A stretch of 47,781 bases of DNA from Saprospiraceae bacterium. GTDB lineage: Bacteria > Bacteroidota > Bacteroidia > Chitinophagales > Saprospiraceae. The position numbers and the translations under genes are program-made. Shown here in pieces: positions 9,528 through 17,971 of the stretch. Within the stretch, counting starts at the first letter, position 1. Every line of letters begins with the position of its first letter. The stretch is taken from the NCBI GenBank assembly GCA_020628645.1, contig JAHDES010000043.1:1-47781 (forward strand), in the 5' to 3' direction. Below the pieces are notes generated by a model. The model did no database searches. It saw nothing but the letters and a program-made list of their open reading frames with translations, and had not been told where the DNA came from.

Positions 9528-10115
9528 ATGAGTTTCTTAAAGACTAAATGGTTTAAGTATATTAAAAATCTAATTATTGGTGCTGGTGCTGCTATCGTTT
9601 TAATGGGCGCACTTTTCAAATTAGAAAGTTGGGAAGGAGCTAGTACAATGCTTACAATCGGACTTACCGTAGAAGCATTTATCTTCCTTTTCTTAGGTCT
9701 TATTGGACCAGAACCTGATTATTACTGGAATAAATTATATCCGGGTTTAGATGACTATCATTCAAAAATGACTCCTTTAACAGCTGATGGAGCAGCAGAA
9801 CTACAACCAGGTCTTAATGGTGAAGTAGTTGAACAACAACTAGGTGGTATGTTGACAGAGCTTCAAGGTATGTCAAAAAGTCTTGGTTCATTAAAAGCAC
9901 TTCAAGAGGTAGATTTTTCTGGTACTGGCGACCAGCTTAAAACTATGAATAATTTTTATACTCGTATGAATGAAGCTATGGCTAACTTGAGTGATTCTCT
10001 TGAAGATACTGCTTCATACAAAGATCAATTGTCTGCACTTAACAAGAATTTAGGATCGTTAAATTCTGTTTATGGAAATATCCTTGGTGCAATGACTAAC
10101 ATTGGAAGAGACTAA
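9528..10115 (+). CDS. gldL: T9SS motor inner-membrane protein GldL/PorL
   Basis: This 195-aa protein has two N-terminal transmembrane helices (about residues 13-31 and 41-60) followed by a cytoplasmic helical domain. TM2 holds a glutamate at position 49 (GLTVEAFIF), the membrane-buried acidic residue known to be needed for proton-driven function in GldL. GldL forms a pentamer around a GldM dimer and converts the proton-motive force into rotation that drives secretion and gliding. The segment after TM1 reads FKLESWEGAS. The position where, from memory, other GldL/PorL proteins have a His seems altered. The gene is 259 bases after gldK and 55 bases before gldM. Confidence 0.95.
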   Translation: MSFLKTKWFKYIKNLIIGAGAAIVLMGALFKLESWEGASTMLTIGLTVEAFIFLFLGLIGPEPDYYWNKLYPGLDDYHSKMTPLTADGAAELQPGLNGEVVEQQLGGMLTELQGMSKSLGSLKALQEVDFSGTGDQLKTMNNFYTRMNEAMANLSDSLEDTASYKDQLSALNKNLGSLNSVYGNILGAMTNIGRD

Positions 10116-10170
10116 TCTATTTAATTATCAGTCAAACTATTTCTTAACAAAACTTAAAATTAAATAGAAA

Positions 10171-11793
10171 ATGTCAATACCAAAGGAACCGCGGCAGCTG
10201 ATGATCAATCTGATGTATCTGGTGCTGACCGCTCTACTTGCCCTTAACGTTTCTGCTGAAGTAATGAATGCTTTTTTTGATCTTCAAAAAAGTATGAAAA
10301 CTTCCAACGAAATTACGTCAAATGGGGTTAAGGATACTAAAAATGGTATCCAAGAATTATTAAATAAAAAGCCTAAACTAAAAGACCCACTAAATAATGC
10401 AATTGATAGTGTAATGTCAGAAGTCCAAGGCTTAGTTACATACATTAATGAAGTCGAAAATGACTTGATTGATAAGTGTGGAAATAATGATGGTACAGTT
10501 GATGAAAATGATATGGATAAGTATGGCAAACCTAAAGGTAAGAAAAATAAGGATGCCACTACTCGAATCCTATTATTGGAAGGTAAAGGAGATGAGGTTG
10601 CTCAAAGAGTAAAGGATACAAGAGCTAATCTTGAGGCTATTTATACAAATGTAATGCGTAATAAAAATGTTCTTGATGAAGCTAAAATTCCTAAGGAAGA
10701 AGCAGAAGAACGTATAAAAGCAGTTATCGAAAGTATTCCGCTTTATATCGAGTCAGATGAGGACATTAAGAAAAAAGCACCAGACAAAAAATCTTGGGCA
10801 GACTATAAATTCCGTCAAATGCCACTAGCTGCTGTTTTACCTACACTTACAAAAATTCAAGCTGATGCTCGAAATGCTGAAGCTAATATAGTGAATAAAT
10901 TAGCAGAACTTGTAGGTGGTCGTGAAATTAAGTTGAACAAGTTCTTCCCAGTAATCAATGCCAAAAAAGGTTATGTAATTAAAGGAGAGAAATTTGAATC
11001 TACTGTACAAATTGGTGCATACTCATCTGAGTTTGCTAAAAATGCGTCCATTTCAGTAAATGGTCAGAAAATTAACCTTAAAGATGGAGTGGGAACTTTT
11101 ACTGAAACCGCCAATACTACTGGAAAACGCAAATTGAAGCTTACAGCAAATGTTGTGAACCCACTTACTGGAGAGAAATTTAATGAATCTTCAGAATTTG
11201 AATATGAAGTAGGTGTACGTTCTGCTACTGTATCTGCCGATAAAATGAACGTTTTTTATATCGGTGTAGAAAATCCTGTTTCTGTAGCTGTAGCAGGTGC
11301 TTCTAGTAATCAAATTAAAGCAAACTGTTCTGGTTGTGATATGAGAGGTAGTGGAGGTAAATATACCGTAACTGCCAGTCGTCCAGGTGAAGCTACCATT
11401 AATATTTCTGGTGGAGGACTACCCAACACACCATTTAAGTTTCGTGTAAAACGTATTCCTGATCCAGTTCCTGTATTAGGTGCTGGACCTAATAAGAAAG
11501 GAGGTACTTTAGGGAATGGTGAATTCAAAGCACAACTTGGTCTAGCTGCTATTTTGGAAGGCTTTGATTTTGATGCTAAATGTGCTATCCAAGGATATGA
11601 AGTAACACGTGTAGCTAAACGGAAAGATCCAGTTCCAGTAATTAATCGAGGCGCAAGATATAGTGCGGATGCATTAAGAATTGTGCGTCAAGCAGTACCG
11701 GGTGATACCTATTACTTTGATAACGTAAAAGCAAAATGTCCAGGAGATTCTGCTGGACGTAGATTGCCATCAATTTTATTTAAAATAAGATAA
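10171..11793 (+). CDS. gldM: T9SS motor periplasmic shaft protein GldM/PorM
   Basis: This 540-aa protein starts with the family's highly conserved N-terminus (SIPKEPRQLMINLMYLVLTA). A single transmembrane helix (about 11-33) carries the conserved Glu30 (NVSAEVMNAF), which interacts with the GldL ring. A long periplasmic part follows, with an alpha-helical D1 region (to about 240) and then Ig-like beta domains. Those show as repeated beta-rich stretches and a Cys-x-x-Cys-like pair at NCSGCDMRG. The C-terminus contacts the GldK/GldN ring. The length is close to the usual 510-540 aa. It sits between gldL and gldN on the same strand and is likely co-transcribed with them. Confidence 0.96.
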   Translation: MSIPKEPRQLMINLMYLVLTALLALNVSAEVMNAFFDLQKSMKTSNEITSNGVKDTKNGIQELLNKKPKLKDPLNNAIDSVMSEVQGLVTYINEVENDLIDKCGNNDGTVDENDMDKYGKPKGKKNKDATTRILLLEGKGDEVAQRVKDTRANLEAIYTNVMRNKNVLDEAKIPKEEAEERIKAVIESIPLYIESDEDIKKKAPDKKSWADYKFRQMPLAAVLPTLTKIQADARNAEANIVNKLAELVGGREIKLNKFFPVINAKKGYVIKGEKFESTVQIGAYSSEFAKNASISVNGQKINLKDGVGTFTETANTTGKRKLKLTANVVNPLTGEKFNESSEFEYEVGVRSATVSADKMNVFYIGVENPVSVAVAGASSNQIKANCSGCDMRGSGGKYTVTASRPGEATINISGGGLPNTPFKFRVKRIPDPVPVLGAGPNKKGGTLGNGEFKAQLGLAAILEGFDFDAKCAIQGYEVTRVAKRKDPVPVINRGARYSADALRIVRQAVPGDTYYFDNVKAKCPGDSAGRRLPSILFKIR

Positions 11794-11946
11794 AGTAAAT
11801 ATAACTCAATTTATAAGGGGATTGTCTATAAGATAAGCCCCTTATAAGTTGTTAAAGTTTATACTAAAATACCATCTGAATCGTTTCTAAATAGTATTTT
11901 TGTCATAAACATAAATTTGGGAATTCTATTCATTAAAATTAATATC

Positions 11947-12816
11947 ATGAAGATCGCTCTGAAATTATTGAGTTTTTGCCTTTTAATGGTCTTCTTTGTA
12001 GCACCTACCTTTGCTCAAGAACCTGAAAATTTAAATTTAACGGAATCTAGCGAGCCTGTTGATGAAAATAAGCCATTAGATGACATCGTTGAAAAAAGAA
12101 TGATTGAAGAACGTCGTATACTTGAATATGAACCATTACGAGAAGCTGATATTTTCTGGGAAAAGCGCGTTTGGAGAATTATTGATGTAAGAGAGAAAAT
12201 GAACCTTCCTTTTTCATATCCAGAGATGCCTTTTTTCAAAATTTTAATGGATGCTGCTATTAATGGTGAAATTACTGTTTATAGCACAGAAGATGACAAA
12301 TTTACTTATCCTTTAGAACCAGATGAAGTAGCTTCAATGGGAGCTTCTGTAGATACTGTAATCACCTTCGATCCTGAAACCTATGAAGAAAAAATCGAAG
12401 TTGTTACTAATGATCTTAACCCAGAAGATGTAAAACGTTTTCGTCTTAAAGAAATTTGGTTCTTTGATGAAGAATCTTCGACTATGAAGGTTCGAATCTT
12501 AGGAATTGCTCCGCTTATTGATAAAATGGATAACAATGGTAACTTCTTATATGAATTACCTTTATTCTGGGCTTACTATCCTGATTGTAGAGAATTATTA
12601 GCTCGTCATAAATGTTATACTGTGGGTAATGATGCCTCACTCAATACTTGGTATGATTTGATGGAATATCGTTTCTTTGCTAGTTATATTTTTAAAGAAT
12701 CTAACGTATATGATCGTCGTATTCAAGATTATTTAACTGGTATAGATCGTTTACTAGAAGCAGATAAGATAAAACAAGAAATCTTCAATTTTGAACATGA
12801 TCTTTGGTCATATTAA
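11947..12816 (+). CDS. gldN: T9SS ring protein GldN/PorN
   Basis: This 289-aa secreted protein has the signal peptide MKIALKLLSFCLLMVFFVAPTFAQ. I start at the ATG at 11947. A TTG start at 11917 would add ten residues that break the signal peptide pattern. The mature part contains the family motifs READIFWEKRVWRIIDVREKMN and DLMEYRFF-type segments and ends with EIFNFEHDLWSY. GldN interacts with GldK to form the periplasmic ring of the type IX secretion system. It is 153 bases downstream of gldM and is followed by a strong terminator, so it is probably the last gene of the unit. Confidence 0.95.
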   Translation: MKIALKLLSFCLLMVFFVAPTFAQEPENLNLTESSEPVDENKPLDDIVEKRMIEERRILEYEPLREADIFWEKRVWRIIDVREKMNLPFSYPEMPFFKILMDAAINGEITVYSTEDDKFTYPLEPDEVASMGASVDTVITFDPETYEEKIEVVTNDLNPEDVKRFRLKEIWFFDEESSTMKVRILGIAPLIDKMDNNGNFLYELPLFWAYYPDCRELLARHKCYTVGNDASLNTWYDLMEYRFFASYIFKESNVYDRRIQDYLTGIDRLLEADKIKQEIFNFEHDLWSY

Positions 12817-12838
12817 TTGATCTGATTTATGTTAACTA

Positions 12839-12870
12839 AAAAGGGCTTTCGCATTGCGAAAGCCCTTTTT
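12839..12870. terminator. Bidirectional rho-independent terminator after gldN
   Basis: GGGCTTTCGC (12843-12852) pairs perfectly with GCGAAAGCCC (12856-12865) around a 3-base loop. A5 lies on the left and T5 on the right, so it can end gldN transcription and also that of the convergent helicase gene. Confidence 0.95.
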
Positions 12871-12882
12871 AGTTTTTCCTCT

Positions 12883-14790
12883 TTACATCATATATTCCCA
12901 AGCAGATTGATAATTCCCTTTTGCCTCAACATAAGCCATAAATTGTGCATAGAATGAATCATTCCCAAGTGTTGCACTATCTCCAATAATCACTAACTTT
13001 TTCTTCGCACGGGTCATCGCCACATTCATTCGACGATAATCTTTTAAGAAACCAATCTCTCCTTTAGTATTCGAGCGAACCATAGAAATATAAACTACAT
13101 CACGTTCTTGCCCTTGAAATCCATCAATGGTATCTACTCGAATAGGAATTGTAGAAAGTATTTCATCTTCTTCTAATTGTTCTTTGATGTAGGTGATTTG
13201 TTCTTTATAAGGGGATATAATAGCAATACTAGGTAAGGAAATTTCCTTTTCTAAATAAGGGCTTAATAATTGAATCAAATGTTCTCGTAGGATGTTATAC
13301 TCACCATCATTATACTTGCTTTTGTATTCAGGGATGATTTTTTCATCAAAACCACATCCTGCCGTATCAATATAAACTAAAGGATTCGATGCCTCAAAAG
13401 CTAACTGGTGATCTTTTACGGTTTCATCTGCTTGTAGAGCATCCTGATAAAAATACTGATTCGAAAAACCCATAATCAATTCATGCATTCGATACTGCAC
13501 ATTGAGTAAACAGATGTTGTCCTGACGTTCCAAACTCTTTTCTAATAAGGTAATATTAAAACCTCCTTTTTGCGCTTCTCTAGATTTAACTGTTGGTGGT
13601 AATTGAAATGGATCACCCGTTAATACGACTTTTGATGCTTTCGTGATTGGAATCCAAGTAGCAGGTTCTAATGCTTGTGCAGCCTCATCTATAAATACGG
13701 TACGAAATTGCATTTTACTCAATACTTTATGAGCAGCTCCCACTAAAGTGCAGGTAATTACATTGGCTCCATATAATAATTGTTCGATTAGGCGATCTTC
13801 CAATTGGTTGGCCCATGCGGATAATTCACCCGCTTGTTTGAACAATGCATTTCGTTCTTGTCGTTCTTCATAGCCAAAATTACGTTTGTATCGCATGGCT
13901 TTTCTCCGACAATCTGCAGCTTGTATTTTTACTTTTTTAATGTTTTTAGCTTCTGGATGATGGCTCAACTTTGATTCTAAAGTATGTCGAATGGTATCTT
14001 CATCTACACGAGAAATATTTCCTATCCGAACAACATTTAAGCCTGCAACTGCTAAACGACTAGTTAATAAATCTACCGCAGCATTACTAGGGGCGCAAAC
14101 CAAAACAGTATTTTCTCGTTGACTTAAAATCTTAATCGCTTGTACAATGGTAGTGGTTTTACCCGTTCCGGGAGGACCATGAATGATGGCAACATCTTGC
14201 GCACTTGTTACAGTATTGATCGCTTCATTTTGGGATGGATTCAGGTGAGGAATTTGAATAGGGGTTTCTGATGGGAAAAAGCGTGCTTCTTGCTTACCTA
14301 ATAAAATATTTCGTAAATCGACCAGCCGCCCATTTTTCGTTTCAATCACTTTTTTCATCGCCTTTTCCATTTCTAAATAAGAACGGTCATCAAATAATAA
14401 ATCTATTCCCAATAATCCACCTCCTAGCCATTCAGGTAAATCTTTTGCATTTAAGATTATTTTGATTTTGTGCTTATTGACAAAATTAATAACTCCTGTA
14501 TATTCGGGTTTTCTTACACTTGCTTGTTGGGTGAAAAAATTGATGGATTGCCCAGCCCGAAAATGATTATAAGTAGCTTCTTTCGTATTTCTAGATAAAA
14601 TAATAAAAGCGCGTTCGCCATAAGTATAACCCGATTTCACAACTTCTAAGGGATACCAAGTGTAGCCTTTTTCTTTTCGTTCATGCAAAGATAGTTGCTG
14701 AACTTTTTGCTTGAATTGTTCTAAATCAATCCGTTTTTCTAATTGTAATAACTCAACAATTTTTTCTAATTCTTTAATGGCTACTTGCAT
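12883..14790 (-). CDS. Superfamily 1 helicase of the Upf1/IGHMBP2-like group
   Basis: This 635-aa cytoplasmic protein is predicted to unwind DNA or RNA using ATP. It has an N-terminal OB/1B-like region, then motif I GPPGTGKT (205-212), motif II DEAAQ (about 367-371), motif III GDPFQLPPT, motif IV-like IAIISPYKEQ, motif V TIDGFQGQERD and motif VI NVAMTRAKKKL. This order and the DEAAQ box are typical of the Upf1-like SF1B group, which in bacteria is often annotated as 'AAA domain-containing protein' or 'IGHMBP2 family helicase'. It stands alone, convergent to gldN and divergent from the ABC exporter. A role in DNA repair or RNA turnover is inference from the family. Confidence 0.93.
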   Translation of the reverse strand: MQVAIKELEKIVELLQLEKRIDLEQFKQKVQQLSLHERKEKGYTWYPLEVVKSGYTYGERAFIILSRNTKEATYNHFRAGQSINFFTQQASVRKPEYTGVINFVNKHKIKIILNAKDLPEWLGGGLLGIDLLFDDRSYLEMEKAMKKVIETKNGRLVDLRNILLGKQEARFFPSETPIQIPHLNPSQNEAINTVTSAQDVAIIHGPPGTGKTTTIVQAIKILSQRENTVLVCAPSNAAVDLLTSRLAVAGLNVVRIGNISRVDEDTIRHTLESKLSHHPEAKNIKKVKIQAADCRRKAMRYKRNFGYEERQERNALFKQAGELSAWANQLEDRLIEQLLYGANVITCTLVGAAHKVLSKMQFRTVFIDEAAQALEPATWIPITKASKVVLTGDPFQLPPTVKSREAQKGGFNITLLEKSLERQDNICLLNVQYRMHELIMGFSNQYFYQDALQADETVKDHQLAFEASNPLVYIDTAGCGFDEKIIPEYKSKYNDGEYNILREHLIQLLSPYLEKEISLPSIAIISPYKEQITYIKEQLEEDEILSTIPIRVDTIDGFQGQERDVVYISMVRSNTKGEIGFLKDYRRMNVAMTRAKKKLVIIGDSATLGNDSFYAQFMAYVEAKGNYQSAWEYMM

Positions 14791-14859
14791 GAATAGAAGT
14801 TTAGGAACTATTTTATCTTTATACAGTAATTTACTTAAGTAGGTTTACCTAATTATTTG

Positions 14860-14924
14860 GTCAATAACTGCTTTTAAGATTCACCAAAAAATCGTGTATA
14901 ACCTCCTTTTAGTCAGTTATTGAC
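14860..14924. repeat. Exact 11-bp inverted repeat in a divergent promoter region
   Basis: GTCAATAACTG (14860-14870) and CAGTTATTGAC (14914-14924) are exact inverse complements 43 bases apart. A third, interrupted copy (CAGTTATTCGAC) follows at about 14941-14952. It lies in the 281-base gap between the divergently transcribed SF1 helicase and ABC exporter genes. Confidence 0.65.
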
Positions 14925-15071
14925 AATTTTTATGATGAATGCAGTTATTCGACAAGCAAATAAGTTAGGCTACTTATACGAGAATAAGTGAAAAAATATA
15001 ACCAAATTGGAATAAAAATGGTTTCTATAATAAAGATGTTATCGCTTTCGATTACGAGATAAACATATTTC

Positions 15072-16889
15072 ATGTCAAAACCAAAAGACAAAAATACATT
15101 TAAAGATCAATTTTCTGCCTTAAAAAATCTCCCTCGTTTTTTTAAGATGATTTGGGCAGCAAGTCCAGGGATGGCGATAGGAAATTTGATTTTACGCTTG
15201 GTAAAATCGGCTATTCCCTTAAGTATGCTTTATGTGGGAAAGGAAATTATAGACGAGGTGATTCGTTTGATTGATGTAGCAGATAAAGATATGTCTTATC
15301 TATGGATATTGTTAGGCATTGAATTAGCCCTCGCTTTAAGTTCAGAACTCATTAATAGATCAATTACTTTATTGGATAGTTTATTAGGAGATTTATTTTC
15401 AAATAAAACGTCTGTCGATTTAATCAAACATGCGGCAAAACTTGATTTATACCAATTTGAAAACCCAGATTTTTACGATAAACTCGAACGAGCTAGGCGA
15501 CAAACAACAGGGAGAACCATCTTAATGTCGCAAGTATTAGGACAATTACAGGACATTATTACCATTTTATTTCTAGGAGCTGGATTGGTCGTTTTTAATC
15601 CATGGTTGATTTTAATTTTATTTATTGCAGTGATTCCTTCTTTTATAGGTGAAGTTCGTTTTAACGCCAAAACCTATTCTCTAACACGATCATGGACACC
15701 TGAACGACGAGAGTTAGATTACTTACGGTATATCGGAGCAAGTGACGAAACGGCAAAAGAGGTTAAAATATTTAATCTGGCAAATTTTTTAGCAGATCGG
15801 TTTAAAACGATTTCGGATAATTATTATCATGCGAATAAACAAATTGCTGTTCGGCGTGCTTTTATTGGGGGCTTATTATCGGCAGTGGGGACTATATCTT
15901 ATTATGGAGCTTACCTTTTTATCATTTCTCAAACCATTACGGGATTAATTACGGTTGGAACAATGACCTTCTTGGCAGGTTCATTTGAACGATTAAGAAA
16001 TATGCTCCAAATGATTATGAATCGTTTTTCCAAAATTGCAGAAGGTGCTTTATATCTGCAAGATTTGTTTGATTTCTTTGCCATTCAACCTCAAATTACC
16101 ACTTTAGTGCAGCATAGAAAGATTCCAAAGAAAATTCAAAAGGGGTTTACCTTTGAAAAGGTAAGTTTTAAATATCCTGGAAGTGAACGATGGGCGATCA
16201 AAGATTTGAGTTTTCATTTAGAAGCTGGTGAGAAATTAGCTTTAGTGGGTGAAAATGGTGCAGGTAAAACCACTTTAGTAAAATTATTAGCTCGTTTATA
16301 TGAACCCACTGAAGGACGTATTTTGTTAGATGGCGTAGACATTCGAGAGTATAGTTTAGCCGATTTAAGAGAAACGATTGGAATTATTTTTCAAGATTAT
16401 ATTCGTTTTCAAATGAAGGCATCAGAGAATATCGCTATTGGAAAAATTGATCTCACCGAAGATATTCCAAGTATTAAAAATGCAGCGCAAAAAAGTTTGG
16501 CAGATACAGTCATTGAAACACTCCCCGCAGAATATGAGCAAATTTTAGGCAAGCGATTTACAAATGGCATTGAATTATCAGGTGGGCAATGGCAAAAAGT
16601 CGCATTGGCGCGTGCTTACATGCGCGATGCACAATTGTTAATTCTAGATGAACCCACTTCCGCTTTGGATGCTAGGGCTGAACATGAAGTTTTTGAACGT
16701 TTTGCAGAATTAATTGCAGGAAAATCGGCTGTGCTTATTTCACATCGTTTCTCTACTGTCCGTATGGCAGATCGAATTCTCTTCCTCGAAAATGGACAAT
16801 TATTAGAATTAGGCTCACATGAAGAATTACTCGCCAAAGATGGAAAATATGCCGAATTATTCAATCTACAAGCACAAGGCTACATGTAA
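15072..16889 (+). CDS. ABC exporter, fused permease and ATPase
   Basis: This 605-aa half-transporter has an N-terminal six-helix ABC-exporter membrane domain (about residues 25-330). The nucleotide-binding domain (about 360-600) has Walker A GENGAGKTT (about 392-400), the signature LSGGQ (about 502-506), Walker B LLILDEPTS and the H-loop LISHRFSTV. It would act as a dimer in the inner membrane to export a lipid, peptide or small molecule, but the substrate is unknown. The membrane domain has the NEFYDKLERARRQT-like type ('ENPDFYDKLERA') seen in exporters often found next to peptide biosynthesis genes, but no such genes are present here. The downstream TonB-like gene begins 21 bases after the stop, so co-transcription is likely. 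Confidence 0.93.
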   Translation: MSKPKDKNTFKDQFSALKNLPRFFKMIWAASPGMAIGNLILRLVKSAIPLSMLYVGKEIIDEVIRLIDVADKDMSYLWILLGIELALALSSELINRSITLLDSLLGDLFSNKTSVDLIKHAAKLDLYQFENPDFYDKLERARRQTTGRTILMSQVLGQLQDIITILFLGAGLVVFNPWLILILFIAVIPSFIGEVRFNAKTYSLTRSWTPERRELDYLRYIGASDETAKEVKIFNLANFLADRFKTISDNYYHANKQIAVRRAFIGGLLSAVGTISYYGAYLFIISQTITGLITVGTMTFLAGSFERLRNMLQMIMNRFSKIAEGALYLQDLFDFFAIQPQITTLVQHRKIPKKIQKGFTFEKVSFKYPGSERWAIKDLSFHLEAGEKLALVGENGAGKTTLVKLLARLYEPTEGRILLDGVDIREYSLADLRETIGIIFQDYIRFQMKASENIAIGKIDLTEDIPSIKNAAQKSLADTVIETLPAEYEQILGKRFTNGIELSGGQWQKVALARAYMRDAQLLILDEPTSALDARAEHEVFERFAELIAGKSAVLISHRFSTVRMADRILFLENGQLLELGSHEELLAKDGKYAELFNLQAQGYM

Positions 16890-16909
16890 AAAAATGGCTT
16901 AATATTAAT

Positions 16910-17914
16910 ATGAAATTCATCACCTATTCTTTGTTTCTTTATTTATCTACGTTTCATCTTTTTGCCCAAGAAGATACAACGGCACAAGAAATCTTTGTAG
17001 TGGTTGAACAAGCACCTGAATATCCAGGTGGAGAGCAGGAAATGATTCGTTTTATACTAAGTAATATTCAATATCCCAATGCTGATGTTATAGGTACTAC
17101 GATAGAAGGCTATGCTGTAGTAGAATTCATCATTGATTCCAAAGGAAAAGTGGTTCAACCAAAAATTATACGAAGCTTATATCCTGCCTTAGATGAAGAA
17201 ATACTTCGCGTCGTCAATTTAATGCCTGATTGGCAAGCTGGAAAGCAAGGCGGGCAGCCAGTAGCAGTAAAAATGAAAGTACCAATACGATTTTTCCCTT
17301 ATGACGAAGAAGAAGAAATTCCAATAGGTGAAACCTTATCCATCAAACGATTAATATCAGATCAAGAATTACAAATCGCATTACAACTCAATACTGGATT
17401 TAACAATGGTGGCTTAAAAAATTATTTTGCTACGCACTATTTTGTGGATTTGGAAGTGGCTTGGATTTGGAAAAATCTCTATCTAGCAGCCTCCAGCGGT
17501 TTTGGTTTTACTAAAATGAAGCAGGAATTACTTTTCAATGGCATCTGGCAAGAAGGACGAAATACCAGTATTATCAAAGTGAATCCTATGATAGGAATGA
17601 CTGTACCTTTAGGAGAACGCTTTCGTATTATACCTACTTGTGGATATGGCTTATATTTGCATGTGCCTATGACGACAATGGATATAGATGCGCAAGGCTT
17701 AAAGTTTGATGATTATGCCGTTAATTTACAACTGATCCTCCAACGAAAAGGACGTTTAAAGCGGAGTACAGATGAAAGGGGGCGACCAGTCTTAATGGGT
17801 GGCTTTCAACAACTCAAATTTGGTTATTTCCCTATGAATTTCCGAGATGATTTGAATGGAAATCTTATTATGCTAGGGGTCGGGATCGGATTTGGTTCGT
17901 CGAGAATAAAATAA
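16910..17914 (+). CDS. Secreted TonB C-terminal domain fused to a beta-rich domain
   Basis: This 334-aa protein has a cleavable signal peptide ending near FHLFAQ. A TonB_C domain follows at about residues 30-125 (EYPGGEQEMIRFI, GYAVVEFIIDSKGKV, MPDWQAGKQGGQPVAVKMKVPI). Residues 150-334 are a beta-strand-rich region (ALQLNTGF, VDLEVAWIWKNLYLAASSGFGF, GVGIGFGSS) that looks like an outer-membrane barrel or a barrel fragment. Typical TonB proteins have an N-terminal membrane anchor and a proline-rich linker, and both are missing here. Secreted TonB_C domains of the 'PGG' type are common in Bacteroidota and bind or decorate envelope proteins. The biochemical role is not known. Confidence 0.8.
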   Translation: MKFITYSLFLYLSTFHLFAQEDTTAQEIFVVVEQAPEYPGGEQEMIRFILSNIQYPNADVIGTTIEGYAVVEFIIDSKGKVVQPKIIRSLYPALDEEILRVVNLMPDWQAGKQGGQPVAVKMKVPIRFFPYDEEEEIPIGETLSIKRLISDQELQIALQLNTGFNNGGLKNYFATHYFVDLEVAWIWKNLYLAASSGFGFTKMKQELLFNGIWQEGRNTSIIKVNPMIGMTVPLGERFRIIPTCGYGLYLHVPMTTMDIDAQGLKFDDYAVNLQLILQRKGRLKRSTDERGRPVLMGGFQQLKFGYFPMNFRDDLNGNLIMLGVGIGFGSSRIK

Positions 17915-17971
17915 ATAGTTTACTTCAAATCATCCTAAGTCCTATGTCAATTGATCGATAGATCAAACCAT

